This document shows, one piece after another, positions 52,561 to 63,843 of a stretch of 64,000 bases of DNA. A model generated the notes under the pieces. It was not told the origin of the DNA. It was given only the letters and a program-made list of their open reading frames with translations, and did not search any database. The stretch covers positions 2,046,001 to 2,110,000 of the forward strand of contig NZ_CP050854.1 of NCBI RefSeq assembly GCF_017569925.1, given 5' to 3'. Numbering within the stretch: position 1 is the first letter of the stretch; each line of letters opens with the position of its first letter. This stretch comes from Brenneria izadpanahii. GTDB lineage: Bacteria; Pseudomonadota; Gammaproteobacteria; Enterobacterales; Enterobacteriaceae. Made by a program: the position numbers and the translations under genes.

Positions 52561-55500
52561 TTGAACGCGGTAAATTTCGCTCGCTGACGCTGGTTAACTG
52601 GAATGGTTTTTTTGCCCGCACCTTCGATCTGGATGAGCTGGTCACCACCTTATCCGGGGGCAACGGCGCCGGTAAATCGACCACCATGGCGGCGTTTATT
52701 ACAGCGCTGATACCAGACTTGACCCTGCTGCACTTTCGCAACACGACCGAAGCCGGCGCCACCAGCGGTTCACGCGACAAAGGCTTGCACGGCAAGCTGC
52801 GCGCCGGGGTGTGCTATTCCACCATTGATGTGGTTAACTCTCGGCACCAGCGCGTGCTGATTGGGGTTCGGCTGCAACAGGTGGCCGGCCGCGATCGCAA
52901 GGTCGATATTAAACCCTTCACCATCCAGGGGCTGCCGACGTCAATACAACCGACGCAAATTTTAACTCAGGTGGTCGGCGAACGTCAGGCCCGCGTTCTT
53001 TCTTTACCGGAATTGAAAGAGCGAGTTGAGGAGATGGAAGGGGTTCAGTTCAAACAGTTCAACTCCATCACTGATTATCACTCACTGATGTTCGATCTGG
53101 GCATTGTCCCGCGCCGTTTACGTTCGGCGGCCGATCGCAGTAAATTTTATCGGCTGATTGAAGCGTCATTGTATGGCGGTATATCCAGCGCGATTACCCG
53201 TTCTCTGCGTGACTATCTGCTGCCGGAAAACAGCGGCGTGCGTAAGGCGTTCCAGGATATGGAAGCGGCGCTGCGTGAAAACCGTATGACGCTGGAAGCG
53301 ATTCGCGTTACCCAATCCGATCGCGACTTGTTTAAACATCTGATCTCCGAAGCGACGTCGTATGTCGCCGCGGACTATATGCGCCACGCCAATGAACGGC
53401 GGATTCATCTGGATAGCGCGCTGGAACTGCGCCGCGATCTGTTCGGCAGCCGTAAGCAGTTAATCGCCGAACAGTACCGCCATGTGGAAATGGCGCGCGA
53501 GTTGGAAGAACAGAGCGGCGCGGAAGGCGATCTGGAGACGGATTATCAAGCCGCCAGCGATCACCTGAATCTGGTGCAGACGGCCATGCGCCAGCAGGAA
53601 AAAATCGAGCGTTATAACGCCGATTTGGAAGAGCTAAGCTATCGGCTGGAAGAACAGAATGAAGTCGTTGAAGAGGCGCGGGAGCAGCAGGAAGAAAACG
53701 AAGCTAGGGCCGACGCCGCCGAGCTGGAGGTGGATGAGCTGAAAAGCCAGCTGGCTGATTACCAGCAGGCGCTTGATGTACAGCAAACCCGCGCTATCCA
53801 ATATCAGCAGGCGCAGCAGGCGTTGGAACGCGCCCGGACATTGTGCCGGTTGCCGGATCTGACCGTGGACAACGTGGATGAATGGCTGGAAAGCTATCAG
53901 GCGAAAGAGCAGGAAACCACGGAACTCCTGTTGATGCTCGAACAGAAGTTGAGCGTCGCCGACGCGGCCCATAGTCAGTTTGAAGAGGCTTATCAACTGG
54001 TAACGCGTATCGCCGGCGCCGTCAGCCGCAGCGATGCCTGGCAGGTGGCGCGCGATCTGTTGCGAGACAGTTCATCGCAGCGTTATCAGGCGGAACGGGT
54101 ACAACCGTTGCGAATGCGGTTATCGGAACTGGAGCAGCGTCTGCGTGAACAACAGGACGCCGATCGGCTGTTGCAAGAGTTCTGTAAACGAAATGGACAG
54201 GATTATCAGCCGGAAGATCTGGAGTCTCTTCAGCAGGAGCTTGAAGCAAAAATTGAAACGCTCTCGGCGCTGGTCGCAGAGGCGGGAGAGCGTCGCTTGG
54301 CGCTGCGCCAGGAGCTGGAGCAGGTGCAACAGCGTATCCAGCAGTTGACCGTTCGCGCGCCCGTTTGGCTGGCGGCGCAGGAAGCGCTGACGCAATTGAG
54401 CGAGCAAAGCGGCGAGACGTTTGAAGATAGCCGCCAGGTCACGGAGTACATGCAGCAATTGCTGGAGCTTGAACGTGAAAAGACGGTCGAGCGCGATGAA
54501 ATCGCTGCCCGCAAACGGCAGGTCGAAACGCAGATTGAGCGTCTCAGCCAGCCCGGCGGTTCTGAAGATCCGCGGCTGAATGCGCTGGCCGAGCGTTTTG
54601 GCGGCGTATTACTATCAGAAATCTATGACGACGTGACGCTGGACGATGCGCCTTATTTCTCGGCGCTGTATGGGCCTTCCCGTCACGGGATTGTGGTGGC
54701 GGATCTCTCGCTGGTTCGAGAACAGCTGGCCGGGTTGGAAGATTGCCCTGAAGATTTGTATTTGATCGAAGGCGATCCTCAATCGTTCGATGACAGTGTT
54801 TTTGCCGTCGAAGAGCTGGAACGCGCGGTGGTGGTTAAGGTCGCCGATCGTCAGTGGCGTTATTCCCGTTTCCCTGAAGTCCCGCTGTTTGGCCGCGCCG
54901 CGCGGGAACAGCGTCTTGAAAGTCTGCGCGACGAGCGTGAAATCCTGGCGGAGCAATACGCAACGCTATCATTTGACGTGCAGAAAACGCAGCGGTTACA
55001 TCAGGCCTTCAGCCGTTTCATCGGCTCGCATCTGGCGGTGGCGTTTGATGACGATCCCGAAGCGGAAATTCGTGTCCTGAACTCGCGCCGTGGCGAACTT
55101 GAGCGGGCAATCGCCAATTTTGATGGCGAAAACCAACAGCAGCGCCAGCAATATGAACTGGCGAAAGAGAGTAGCGCCCAGTTGAACAAGCTGATCCCGC
55201 GTATCAGCCTGTTATGCGATGACAGCCTGCAGGATCGGGTTGAAGACATTCGCGCCGAGCTGGATGAAACCGAAGAGTCGGCGCGTTTTATCCAACAGCA
55301 TGGCGACACGCTGGCGAAACTGGAACCGCTGGTTTCGGTGCTGCAAAGCGATCCGCAGCAGCATGAACAGCTGCAGGAAGACTATGCCCAGGCGCAGAAC
55401 GCGCAGCGCCAGGCCAAACAGCAGGCGTTCGCGTTAACCGAGGTTGTGCAGCGCCGCGCGCACTTCAGCTATAGCGATTCGGCCGGAATGCTGGGCGAAA

Positions 55501-56996
55501 ACGCCGACCTCAACGACAAGCTGCGTCACCGTCTGGAGCAGGCCGAAGCCGAGCGGATGAAAGCGCGTGAGCAATTGCGCCAGCATCAGGCGCAGCTTAC
55601 CCAATATAGTCAGGTTCAGGCATCGTTGAAGAGCTCTTATGACGCGAAATGCGACATGCTGAAAGAGCTTACGCAAGAGTTGCAGGACATTGGCGTGCGC
55701 GCCGACGTCGATGCGGAGTCCCGCGCCCGTCAACGCCGGGATGAGTTACATACGGCCTTGAGTAATAACCGCGCGCGCCGCAATCAGCTGGAAAAACAGA
55801 TTACCTTCTGTGAAGCGGAAATGGAGAGTTTGCAGAAAAAATTACGCAAACTTGAGCGGGATTACTATCAGATGCGCGAGCAGGTAGTGACGGCGAAAGC
55901 CGGCTGGTGCGCCGTTATGCGGTTGGTCAAAGACAACGGCGTCGAACGGCGTTTACACCGTCGTGAATTGGCCTATATGGATGGCGATGAGCTTCGCTCC
56001 ATGTCGGATAAGGCATTGGGAGCGCTGCGTCTGGCCGTGGCGGACAATGAACATCTGCGGGACGTGCTGCGTCTTTCCGAAGATCCGAAACGCCCCGAGC
56101 GCAAAATTCAGTTCTATATTGCCGTATACCAACACCTGCGCGAACGTATCCGGCAGGATATCATTCGCACGGACGATCCGGTTGAAGCCATCGAACAGAT
56201 GGAGATTGAGCTGAATCGGCTGACTGAAGAGCTGACCGCGCGTGAGCAGACGCTGGCTATCAGTTCACGCAGCGTGGCGAACATCATTCGCAAGACGATT
56301 CAGCGCGAGCAAAATCGTATTCGCATGTTGAACCAGGGGCTGCAATCCGTTGCGTTCGGTCAGGTTAAAAGCGTTCGTCTGAATGTGAATGTGCGTGAAA
56401 CGCATACGACATTGTTGAACGTTCTGTCTGAACAGCAGGATGTGCATCAGGATCTGTTTAACAGTAACCGGCTGACCTTCTCCGAAGCGTTGGCGAAACT
56501 GTATCAGCGTCTGAATCCTGAAATTGATATGGGGCAGCGCACGCCGCAAACTATCGGCGAAGAGCTGTTGGATTACCGTAACTACCTGGAGATGGAAGTT
56601 GAGGTTAACCGGGGAGCCGATGGATGGCTGCGGGCGGAAAGCGGCGCCTTGTCGACCGGGGAAGCGATCGGCACCGGTATGTCAATTCTGGTGATGGTGG
56701 TGCAAAGTTGGGAAGAGGAATCGAAACGGCTGCGCGGTAAAGATATTTCACCTTGCCGCTTATTGTTCCTCGATGAGGCCGCCCGTCTGGATGCGAAATC
56801 CATTGCGACGCTGTTTGAGCTTTGCGATCGTCTGGAAATGCAATTGATCATTGCCGCGCCGGAAAATATCAGTCCTGAAAAAGGGACGACATATAAACTG
56901 GTCCGTAAGGTTTATCAGAACAACGAGCATGTCCACGTCGTTGGGCTGCGGGGGTTTGCGGGCGACGCGGCGGAGATTCAAGAACAGGCGTCGTAG
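52557..56996 (+). CDS. mukB: Chromosome partition protein MukB (SMC-like ATPase)
   Basis: 1479-residue SMC-like ATPase (E. coli 1486) that compacts and segregates the chromosome. The N-terminal head half has Walker A GGNGAGKS at 34-41. A long antiparallel coiled coil (about 290-1180) is interrupted by a hinge near 640-800 ([32 protein letters not shown]). The C-terminal head half has the signature [15 protein letters not shown] near 1362 and Walker [13 protein letters not shown] near 1400. It is the last gene of the cmoM-mukFEB operon and is followed by a terminator. Confidence 0.97.
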   Translation: MIERGKFRSLTLVNWNGFFARTFDLDELVTTLSGGNGAGKSTTMAAFITALIPDLTLLHFRNTTEAGATSGSRDKGLHGKLRAGVCYSTIDVVNSRHQRVLIGVRLQQVAGRDRKVDIKPFTIQGLPTSIQPTQILTQVVGERQARVLSLPELKERVEEMEGVQFKQFNSITDYHSLMFDLGIVPRRLRSAADRSKFYRLIEASLYGGISSAITRSLRDYLLPENSGVRKAFQDMEAALRENRMTLEAIRVTQSDRDLFKHLISEATSYVAADYMRHANERRIHLDSALELRRDLFGSRKQLIAEQYRHVEMARELEEQSGAEGDLETDYQAASDHLNLVQTAMRQQEKIERYNADLEELSYRLEEQNEVVEEAREQQEENEARADAAELEVDELKSQLADYQQALDVQQTRAIQYQQAQQALERARTLCRLPDLTVDNVDEWLESYQAKEQETTELLLMLEQKLSVADAAHSQFEEAYQLVTRIAGAVSRSDAWQVARDLLRDSSSQRYQAERVQPLRMRLSELEQRLREQQDADRLLQEFCKRNGQDYQPEDLESLQQELEAKIETLSALVAEAGERRLALRQELEQVQQRIQQLTVRAPVWLAAQEALTQLSEQSGETFEDSRQVTEYMQQLLELEREKTVERDEIAARKRQVETQIERLSQPGGSEDPRLNALAERFGGVLLSEIYDDVTLDDAPYFSALYGPSRHGIVVADLSLVREQLAGLEDCPEDLYLIEGDPQSFDDSVFAVEELERAVVVKVADRQWRYSRFPEVPLFGRAAREQRLESLRDEREILAEQYATLSFDVQKTQRLHQAFSRFIGSHLAVAFDDDPEAEIRVLNSRRGELERAIANFDGENQQQRQQYELAKESSAQLNKLIPRISLLCDDSLQDRVEDIRAELDETEESARFIQQHGDTLAKLEPLVSVLQSDPQQHEQLQEDYAQAQNAQRQAKQQAFALTEVVQRRAHFSYSDSAGMLGENADLNDKLRHRLEQAEAERMKAREQLRQHQAQLTQYSQVQASLKSSYDAKCDMLKELTQELQDIGVRADVDAESRARQRRDELHTALSNNRARRNQLEKQITFCEAEMESLQKKLRKLERDYYQMREQVVTAKAGWCAVMRLVKDNGVERRLHRRELAYMDGDELRSMSDKALGALRLAVADNEHLRDVLRLSEDPKRPERKIQFYIAVYQHLRERIRQDIIRTDDPVEAIEQMEIELNRLTEELTAREQTLAISSRSVANIIRKTIQREQNRIRMLNQGLQSVAFGQVKSVRLNVNVRETHTTLLNVLSEQQDVHQDLFNSNRLTFSEALAKLYQRLNPEIDMGQRTPQTIGEELLDYRNYLEMEVEVNRGADGWLRAESGALSTGEAIGTGMSILVMVVQSWEEESKRLRGKDISPCRLLFLDEAARLDAKSIATLFELCDRLEMQLIIAAPENISPEKGTTYKLVRKVYQNNEHVHVVGLRGFAGDAAEIQEQAS

Positions 56997-57343
56997 CTTA
57001 ATATTTATTCGATCTTTTATGTTTAAAGCCGCTTTTTTGAGCGGCTTTAATTTTTGTCGCTATCGGCTATAGCCAATACGGTATGTATGGCGGAAATAGA
57101 GCGGTAAAAATAATCCGGTGACAATAGAAGCAAAAATATTTTTCTCTTTATATACTAGCAGAGAGACTGGCGACATAATTCAGTCTGGCAAGATGGTAAT
57201 CATCATATTCGATGACATAAAGATATTGCCATTTAGAAAAATAATCATTTTCTCTACGATATTTGAGTTGAACTGTTTTATTTATGCCATCAACGTGGCT
57301 TGTCGTGGAAGACATTGTGGTTAATGTGTACAGGGGATAATGG
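56997..57343. other. Intergenic region mukB-ldtD (347 bases)
   Basis: The muk terminator occupies its first 60 bases. The rest is AT-rich and should hold the ldtD promoter. No clear CpxR pair of GTAAA boxes was found. A 68-residue frame at 57118-57324 has no support. Confidence 0.5.
57023..57055 (+). terminator. Intrinsic terminator of the muk operon
   Basis: TTAAAGCCGCT and AGCGGCTTTAA form an 11-bp stem around a 6-base T-rich loop, followed by five T residues. It starts 26 bases after the mukB stop. Confidence 0.92.
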
Positions 57344-59089
57344 ATGTTGTTACATAAACGAAAAACGCAGAGGCTACTGTGGGGTGCTGGTTGTATTTGG
57401 GTTTGTAGCCTGTTTCCTTCGTTTTCAGTGCTGGCGACATCATCCGAGATGTTATCTGGCCAATCTAAAGATGTGGGGTTCGTTTCAGCCGAAAACAGCA
57501 GGGTAGCCTTGCTATCGGCGTTGCCTAAAGGCGTTGCGCTTCACTATCTTTCCGATTTGTCATCACTATATGCGCAAAATCATATGCAGCCGATGTGGAC
57601 GGACGCCCAGTCGGTTCAACAGTTTCAACAGCAGTTGGCCGAGTTGGCGATTTCCGGCGTGCAGCCGCAGTTTACGACATGGGTGACCTGGCTTACCGAT
57701 CCGCAGATAAGCGGATTCGCGCGGGATATTGTGTTGTCGGACGCTATGCTGGGATATTTGCAGTTTGTCTCCGGCGTGGAGAGTAACGGTAATAACTGGC
57801 TATACAGCAGTACGCCTTATCGGTTGCAATCGCCTTCCGCAAACGTGGTCAGCCAGTGGCAACATGCTGTGAAGTCAGGGGATAGCGCGGTTTATATCGC
57901 TTCACTGGCTCCACAACATTCTCAGTATGCCAAGATGCACCAGGCGCTGAAGGATATGCTGGCGGATAATCATCCCTGGCCGAAGTTAAATCTGCCTGAA
58001 AGTTTGCGTCCGGGGCAGTCAAGCCCTGAGATTCCCGTACTGCGGGAAATTCTGCAAAGAACGGGGATGCTGGCGTCATCTGAGTCCATCACATTGTTCA
58101 ATGATAACCCGGCAACGCCGATGGAGACGAGTCAACCGTTGGATAACCAACCGGCTGACGGCGCGCTTGTCGAATCTGAGAATATCTACAGCGGCGAACT
58201 GGTGGAAGCGGTAAAACGTTTCCAGCATTGGCAAGGGCTGGATGACGACGGCGTGATTGGCAAACGGACCCGCGACTGGCTAAATGTATCTCCGCAAATG
58301 CGCGCCACGTTATTGGCGCTGAATATCCAGCGTTTACGTTTGCTGCAGGATGACGTTCATACGGGAATTATGGTTAATATTCCCAATTATTCGCTGATTT
58401 ATTATCAGGATGGCGCGGAGCGGCTGTCATCGCGGGTCATTGTCGGTCAGCCACGGCGTAAGACCCCGTTAATGAGTTCCTCGCTGTATAATGTCGTGGT
58501 CAATCCCCCCTGGAATGTCCCTACCACGCTAACGCGTCAGGATATTATTCCCAAGGTAATCCGCGATCCGGGCTATTTGCAGCGTCATGGTTACACCGTA
58601 TTGGCCGGTTGGAGCCAGGATGCGGAAGCGATTGATCCGATGATGATTGATTGGTCGATGGTATCGCCGGAACGTTTTCCTTATCGTCTGCGGCAGGCGC
58701 CGGGAGCGAACAATTCTCTGGGACGCTATAAGTTCAATATGCCTAACTCTGAGGCGATTTATCTGCACGATACGCCGAACCATAATCTGTTTCAGAAGGA
58801 TATCCGCGCGCTAAGCTCCGGCTGTGTACGCGTCAATAAAGCGTCTGAGCTGGCGAATCTGTTATTGCAGGATGCCGGCTGGAATAATGCCCGCATCTCT
58901 TCCACCCTGGAACAGGGCAATACCACCTATGTATCCATCAAACACCGGATTCCGGTCAGCCTGTATTATTTGACGGCATGGGTCGCTGATGATGGTAAGC
59001 CGCAATTCAGAACAGATATTTACAATTATGATGATACGGCAAGGGCGGGGGCTTTGGTTCTGCCTAAGGCTGGCTTGTTATTACAGTAA
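57344..59089 (+). CDS. ldtD: L,D-transpeptidase LdtD
   Basis: Periplasmic enzyme that makes 3-3 (mDap-mDap) crosslinks in peptidoglycan. 581 residues with an N-terminal signal or anchor ([21 protein letters not shown]). A helical/scaffold region and a peptidoglycan-binding motif follow at about 283-325 ([20 protein letters not shown]). The YkuD catalytic domain (about 340-515) has [20 protein letters not shown] then GCVRV, with nucleophile Cys494. It is a little shorter than E. coli LdtD (615). In E. coli the gene belongs to the Cpx envelope stress response. SD AGGGG lies seven bases before ATG. Confidence 0.95.
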   Translation: MLLHKRKTQRLLWGAGCIWVCSLFPSFSVLATSSEMLSGQSKDVGFVSAENSRVALLSALPKGVALHYLSDLSSLYAQNHMQPMWTDAQSVQQFQQQLAELAISGVQPQFTTWVTWLTDPQISGFARDIVLSDAMLGYLQFVSGVESNGNNWLYSSTPYRLQSPSANVVSQWQHAVKSGDSAVYIASLAPQHSQYAKMHQALKDMLADNHPWPKLNLPESLRPGQSSPEIPVLREILQRTGMLASSESITLFNDNPATPMETSQPLDNQPADGALVESENIYSGELVEAVKRFQHWQGLDDDGVIGKRTRDWLNVSPQMRATLLALNIQRLRLLQDDVHTGIMVNIPNYSLIYYQDGAERLSSRVIVGQPRRKTPLMSSSLYNVVVNPPWNVPTTLTRQDIIPKVIRDPGYLQRHGYTVLAGWSQDAEAIDPMMIDWSMVSPERFPYRLRQAPGANNSLGRYKFNMPNSEAIYLHDTPNHNLFQKDIRALSSGCVRVNKASELANLLLQDAGWNNARISSTLEQGNTTYVSIKHRIPVSLYYLTAWVADDGKPQFRTDIYNYDDTARAGALVLPKAGLLLQ

Positions 59090-59269
59090 ATATTGAAAAT
59101 TCCGCGAATTAGCGCAGGGGATATATTATCCGTTAGGCGGGGGAGCATTGCGATCCTCCGCACTCCTTAGGACAAAGCGGGTTGACTCACTTTTCATAGA
59201 CGGTTAATGTGCCAGACAGTGCGTTTTTAGGCCTTCATATACCGTTCTTTTATCAGGGTAACCCGTTTT

Positions 59270-59818
59270 ATGGAAGACATTGACAACCATCGCCGTAAAT
59301 GGCTTGCGCTGGGTGGTGCCGCATTGGGTATTGCGCTTCTTCCCGGTCAGGCTTTCGCAACCTTATCTACTCCCCGTCCACGTATTCTGACTCTTAATAA
59401 CTTGAATACCGGAGAGCGCATCAAGACCGAGTTTTTTGACGGCCGCCGTTATAATAAAGAAGAACTGTCGCGTCTGAATCATTTTTTCCGTGATTATCGC
59501 GCGAACAAAATTAAAACCATCGATCCTAAACTTTTTGATCAACTCTACCGATTACAGGTCATGCTGGGAACTAACAAACCCGTTCAGTTGATTTCCGGAT
59601 ATCGTGCGGTAGATACCAATAATGAGCTGCGCGCTCATAGCAAAGGCGTCGCCAAGCAGAGTTATCACACTAAAGGACAGGCGATGGATTTTCATATTGA
59701 AGGCGTTCAGCTTGCCAATCTGCGTAAGGCGGCGGTAAAAATGCGCGCGGGCGGCGTCGGTTATTATCCCCGCAGTAACTTTGTACATATTGATACCGGT
59801 CCGGTACGTACCTGGTAG
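59270..59818 (+). CDS. mepK: Murein endopeptidase MepK (YcbK)
   Basis: DUF882 (LAS-type Zn peptidase) protein of 182 residues that cuts 3-3 and some 3-4 crosslinks in the periplasm. It has a twin-arginine-like signal: HRRKWLALGGAALGIALLPG then AFA. Metal-binding residues are predicted at His133 (SYHTKGQAMDFH), Asp140 and His173 (FVHIDTGP). It is near identical to E. coli YcbK over RPRILTLNNLNTGE and ISGYRAVDTNNELRA. It lies downstream of ldtD, whose crosslinks it can open. Confidence 0.96.
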   Translation: MEDIDNHRRKWLALGGAALGIALLPGQAFATLSTPRPRILTLNNLNTGERIKTEFFDGRRYNKEELSRLNHFFRDYRANKIKTIDPKLFDQLYRLQVMLGTNKPVQLISGYRAVDTNNELRAHSKGVAKQSYHTKGQAMDFHIEGVQLANLRKAAVKMRAGGVGYYPRSNFVHIDTGPVRTW

Positions 59819-59906
59819 AATGCCATTATTCAGTTTGTCCTGATCGGCTATAAAGTTACATCCCACCGGTTTTCAGCGGCAGTGTCGTAATATAAAGCCA
59901 ACACGG

Positions 59907-59933
59907 CCGCAGCTTGAGAGATAAAGGTATATT
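59907..59933 (+). repeat. Short dispersed intergenic repeat, copy 2
   Basis: CGCAGCTTGAGAGATAAAGG, followed by TATAT, 10 bases before the gloC start. It matches the copy upstream of ycaR (46667-46692) at about 20 of 22 aligned bases, in the same orientation relative to the downstream gene. Confidence 0.6.
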
Positions 59934-59942
59934 GGGAGCAGA

Positions 59943-60578
59943 ATGAAGTATCAAATCGTCCCCGTTACGGCATTTAGCCAAAACTGCACGCTCTTATGGT
60001 GCGAAAAAACGCTTGAAGCGGCAATCGTCGATCCTGGCGGTGATGCGGATAAAATAAAACAGGCGGTTGCCCAGGCTGGTATTACGGTTAAGAAAATCCT
60101 GCTCACTCATGGTCATTTGGATCATGTCGGCGCGGCGGCTGAACTCGCTGAATACTACCAAGTTCCGATCCTTGGCCCTCAAATCGAAGATACATTCTGG
60201 CTGGAGGGGTTGCCGGCGCAGAGCCGTATGTTTGGTCTAAGCGACTGCAAGACGCTGACGCCTTCCCGCTGGCTGGATGAAGGCGATGAGGTCAATATCG
60301 GCGACGTTACGCTTGCCGTGTTCCATTGTCCCGGTCATACGCCCGGACATATCGTCTTTTTTGATGCCGTATCGCGTTTGGCGCAAGTCGGTGATGTGAT
60401 TTTCAACGGCGGCGTGGGCCGTAGCGATTTTCCGCGCGGCGATCACCAGGCGCTGATTGCTTCGATTCGCAATAAGCTGCTTCCGCTGGGGGATGACGTG
60501 ACCTTTATCCCGGGACATGGGCCGATATCAACGTTTGGTCAGGAACGCAAAACCAATCCGTTCATCAAGGGGTTGTAG
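59943..60578 (+). CDS. gloC: Hydroxyacylglutathione hydrolase GloC
   Basis: Type II glyoxalase of the metallo-beta-lactamase family that hydrolyses S-lactoylglutathione in methylglyoxal detoxification. 211 residues; binuclear metal motif THGHLDH (His56, His58, Asp60, His61). Later ligands are in [25 protein letters not shown] and FIPGHGP. It resembles E. coli YcbL throughout. The start follows GGGAGCAG. Confidence 0.95.
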   Translation: MKYQIVPVTAFSQNCTLLWCEKTLEAAIVDPGGDADKIKQAVAQAGITVKKILLTHGHLDHVGAAAELAEYYQVPILGPQIEDTFWLEGLPAQSRMFGLSDCKTLTPSRWLDEGDEVNIGDVTLAVFHCPGHTPGHIVFFDAVSRLAQVGDVIFNGGVGRSDFPRGDHQALIASIRNKLLPLGDDVTFIPGHGPISTFGQERKTNPFIKGL

Positions 60579-60770
60579 TTACCCGGTCACTTATACTGGA
60601 TAAGGCCACAGTTGCTCATTGACGCTGGATAGCGGAAAAACGCGGTTATTCAGCGACGGACTTGAGCGTTATGTCTTGTGGCCTTCATTTTTTACTCTCC
60701 TTCAAACCATCCACTCTCCCTTTCATTTGCCGCCTGTATTTCCGCCAGACCGATTTCTGAAGATGCGATC

Positions 60771-60798
60771 GGAACTCAGCTGCGTTTTTCCCCACCCA
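60771..60798 (+). promoter_or_regulatory. hrp box (HrpL-dependent promoter)
   Basis: GGAACT (60771-60776), a 15-base spacer, then CCACCCA (60792-60798), against the hrp-box consensus GGAACC/T-N15-16-CCACNNA. Spacing and all defined positions fit. It ends 37 bases before the chosen start of the HrpK-like gene. Confidence 0.88.
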
Positions 60799-60835
60799 AA
60801 GAGTACGGATGTATTGGTTAATAAGGAGAATGGAT

Positions 60836-62566
60836 GTGGTGAGTCGTATCAATAGCAGCGGAAATATCTGGCCGGGAGTCACTGTTAATACTCATGACGT
60901 CGCTGCGCCAATGGCCCGCGCTTCGTCTTCGGCAGGGGCGGCCATTGAATTTGGTCAATCAGCGCATCCTCCTGCGTCGTCTGTTTCTAGTTCAGCGCAA
61001 TTCGATCTCTTACAACGTCCCGCCGCGTCAGCCCCGGTAGGGAAACCCCATTTACCGCTTTCTGGCGAAGAGAAGGTAATTGACGGTAGTTTTCTGGATC
61101 AATCCAAGTACAGCATTACAAAAGCGCTAAATAAGTGGCAACCGCTGCTCGAACATTTACCCGAAGGCGAACGGGGCGCAGCGGCACAGCAGTTGAACCG
61201 CCCGCTGGCGGCGGCGAGGATGCTGCTTGACGGCGGTCCGGGTGCTGATAAAGCGATGGCGTATATCCGGCAAAATCCGGCGCTGTTGACCGCGCTGGAT
61301 ACCGGCAAGGATGGCGGTAAGGCTGATGGTTATATCTCTCGCCGGGATATTAAAAGCTTTATCAAAAATATGGAGAAACGGACCGAAGATGCGCAGGATA
61401 GTCTGCGGCAATATAACGAGGCCCACCCGGACGCCGACGCCCAGTCACGACGGCTCGTTCAGTCATCGGCAATGTTATTGGCCAATGCCCCGTTGATTCA
61501 GGCAGCCGATCCGGCGAAATCATCCGCTAATGCGCAACCGACAGAAAATAAACGTACATCCACATTGACCGATCTTCAGGCTATTGTGAATGACAACCCG
61601 GCGCTGTCGCTCATGTTGCATTCGGCGGCCAAATTATGGTCGCATCCCGGCCTGTTTGGCGAGCTTGAACATGCGGATGTCAAAGGCGAGAAACTAGCCC
61701 GGGTTGCGCATGACGGTAAGCTGATGTTCAAGGACATCAAAAGCTGGATAAAAGATCGGGCTCCGTCGGATCCGCAACAGGCGTCGGGGACTTTTCATAA
61801 TGCGGCGGCGCTGGGGCTAGCGGCGAAAACCGATATATCCGCTCTGGATGAGGATGTTTTTGACCAGCCCCGGAACTATAGCGGATCCCAGAAAGCGGCG
61901 ACGTTGATCAAGCTTCAGCAGACGCTTGAACAGGTGATTGCGGGCCGGCAGTATCGTGACACGTCGCAGACGGAACAGGAACTGATGCAGCATATCGAAA
62001 CGCTGCAGCAGGATAGCGACGTTATTCGCCATTTTGAACAGAACGTTCCCCAGGAAGCTCTGCGGCTGCAATTATCCGATGCCGAATTAGCTCAGGCGCT
62101 ATTGGATAAGCCTGCCGCCTTTTTGACATCATCAAATGGCTACCCGTTGCCGTCAACGCAGAAAGAGAACGAGCGGCCAGGCATAAAAAGCGCGCTTGAT
62201 ATGGCAGAAAACGGACTGCATAAAGCCGTCAGCTTTAGTCAGGCATCCATGCACACGACCGATCTGACCAAGGCCGCCGGTAATAAAGTGGTAGTCGGGC
62301 TTGTTGAACGTGCGGGTACGGCCGTGGTCGGTAAAGTGGTTGGCGCAATAGCCGGCGAAGCAGCCGGGGCCGCCGCCGCATCGGCGGTGGGGGCAGCCGC
62401 AGGCCCGGTTGGTTGGGCCGTGAGCGGGGCGCTTGCGCTGGGGATGGGTATCGCCGATCTGGTAGGCTTTTTCAACGCGAAAAGTAAGTTGAGGCACCGA
62501 CGTGCGGATTTTGCGCGCACGGTGAATCCAGTTCTGGAGCAATTTAATATAGCCAAGCCGCGTTGA
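60836..62566 (+). CDS. HrpK/NolX/HrpF-like type III secretion translocator
   Basis: 576 residues, probable HrpL-regulated secreted protein of a plant-type T3SS. I prefer GTG 60836: AAGGAG lies seven bases upstream. ATG 60809 would be almost at the expected transcription start, and ATG 60830 is too close to the Shine-Dalgarno. The N terminus is polar and Ser/Ala-rich, as for secretion signals. Two related blocks end in Asp-Gly motifs: ADGYISRRDIKSFI (about 163-176) and HDGKLMFKDIKSWI (about 292-305). They resemble the imperfect repeats of HrpF/NolX. A long Gly/Ala-rich hydrophobic stretch (about 483-546) could insert in host membrane. It lies between gloC and aspC, away from any visible hrp cluster. 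HrpK is the most likely name. Confidence 0.82.
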   Translation: MVSRINSSGNIWPGVTVNTHDVAAPMARASSSAGAAIEFGQSAHPPASSVSSSAQFDLLQRPAASAPVGKPHLPLSGEEKVIDGSFLDQSKYSITKALNKWQPLLEHLPEGERGAAAQQLNRPLAAARMLLDGGPGADKAMAYIRQNPALLTALDTGKDGGKADGYISRRDIKSFIKNMEKRTEDAQDSLRQYNEAHPDADAQSRRLVQSSAMLLANAPLIQAADPAKSSANAQPTENKRTSTLTDLQAIVNDNPALSLMLHSAAKLWSHPGLFGELEHADVKGEKLARVAHDGKLMFKDIKSWIKDRAPSDPQQASGTFHNAAALGLAAKTDISALDEDVFDQPRNYSGSQKAATLIKLQQTLEQVIAGRQYRDTSQTEQELMQHIETLQQDSDVIRHFEQNVPQEALRLQLSDAELAQALLDKPAAFLTSSNGYPLPSTQKENERPGIKSALDMAENGLHKAVSFSQASMHTTDLTKAAGNKVVVGLVERAGTAVVGKVVGAIAGEAAGAAAASAVGAAAGPVGWAVSGALALGMGIADLVGFFNAKSKLRHRRADFARTVNPVLEQFNIAKPR

Positions 62567-62607
62567 ATTTCACGTGTTAGACAGACGCCGGGAGCCAGAA
62601 ATAGTAA

Positions 62608-62631
62608 AGCCAGCCGCAAGGCTGGCTTTAG
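62608..62631. terminator. Terminator between the hrpK-like gene and convergent aspC
   Basis: AAAGCCAGCC and GGCTGGCTTT form a perfect 10-bp stem around a 4-base loop, 41 bases after the forward stop and 22 bases after the aspC stop on the reverse strand. Probably bidirectional. Confidence 0.85.
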
Positions 62632-62652
62632 AGTTATATGCGTATCAATGCG

Positions 62653-63843
62653 TTATAGAACGGCAACAATGGCTTCGCACAACGGAGCCATATTTTCCGG
62701 CGTCATGCCAGCCACGTTAATACGACCGGAATTAACGGCATAAACGCCGAATTCGTCGCGTAAACGCAGAACCTGCTCTTTAGTCAGCCCGCTGAATGAG
62801 AACATGCCGTTTTGATTAATAATGAAAGAGAAGTCCTGTTTGGCGCCTTTCTCCTGCAGCGTATTAACAAACAGCTGACGCATACGTTGAATACGTTCAC
62901 GCATTGCCGTCAATTCCTGCTCCCAAATGGCGCGCAGAGCATCATTGGACAGAATGGTGGCAACGACGGCAGCACCGTGCGACGGCGGATTAGAGTAGTT
63001 TGCGCGAATGACCGCTTTCACCTGGCTGAAAATTTTATCGGCGGTGTCGGCATCGGCGGCAACCAGCGTGCAGGCGCCCACACGTTCATTGTATAGGCCG
63101 AAGTTTTTGGAGTAAGAACTGCAAACAATCAGCTCTTTATGCTTTTCAGCAAAGATACGCAGACCTTCAGCATCTTCTTCCAGCCCACGGGCAAAACCCT
63201 GATAGGCGAAATCAAATAGCGGCAACCAACCTTTTTCTACAGAAAGCTCGGCTAGCTGCGACCACTGTTCAGCCGTAGGATCGATCCCCGTCGGGTTATG
63301 ACAGCAACCGTGGAACAGAACGACATCGCCAGCCTGGGCCGCTGCGAGGCTGCTTAACATGCCGTCAAAGTCTAATGAATGATTGGCCGCATCATAGTAA
63401 TTGTATTCACAAACTTCCAGACCGACGCTGGAGAATACGTTCTTGTGGTTCGGCCAGCTAGGGTTGCTTATCCAGATACGTTTTGCGCTGGTCTGTTTAG
63501 CCAGAAAATCGGCGGCAACGCGCAGGCCGCCCGTACCGCCCGGTGTTTGTGCGGTGCGGGCGCGTTTGTCGGCAATGATACTGTTTTCTTTGCCAAACAG
63601 CAGTTCTTGGGTGCGCAGACCGAATGCCGGCAGGCCGTCAATGCTCAGATAGTTTTTGGTGGTTTCGTTTTCCAGCAGAAATTGTTCTGCTTTTTTGACG
63701 CTGGTTAATACCGGCGTTTTACCGGTTTCATCTTTATAAACACCAATTCCCAGATTGATTTTATGCGGACGCTCATCCGCACGGAAAAGATCGGAAAGTC
63801 CGAGAATAGGATCGGCGGGTGCGGCAGAGATATTTTCAAACAT
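62653..63843 (-). CDS. aspC: Aspartate aminotransferase
   Basis: PLP enzyme that interconverts aspartate and oxaloacetate with glutamate and 2-oxoglutarate. 396 residues matching E. coli AspC end to end. Schiff-base lysine is Lys246 in [16 protein letters not shown]. Other motifs are [45 protein letters not shown] and the C-terminal [13 protein letters not shown]. Remaining 157 bases to the window end contain its promoter region, where I recognise nothing specific. Confidence 0.98.
   Translation of the reverse strand: MFENISAAPADPILGLSDLFRADERPHKINLGIGVYKDETGKTPVLTSVKKAEQFLLENETTKNYLSIDGLPAFGLRTQELLFGKENSIIADKRARTAQTPGGTGGLRVAADFLAKQTSAKRIWISNPSWPNHKNVFSSVGLEVCEYNYYDAANHSLDFDGMLSSLAAAQAGDVVLFHGCCHNPTGIDPTAEQWSQLAELSVEKGWLPLFDFAYQGFARGLEEDAEGLRIFAEKHKELIVCSSYSKNFGLYNERVGACTLVAADADTADKIFSQVKAVIRANYSNPPSHGAAVVATILSNDALRAIWEQELTAMRERIQRMRQLFVNTLQEKGAKQDFSFIINQNGMFSFSGLTKEQVLRLRDEFGVYAVNSGRINVAGMTPENMAPLCEAIVAVL

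Noticed and set aside
57118..57324. 68-residue frame upstream of ldtD
   Set aside because: Weak start context and low-complexity, Ile/Phe-rich content typical of AT-rich spacer.
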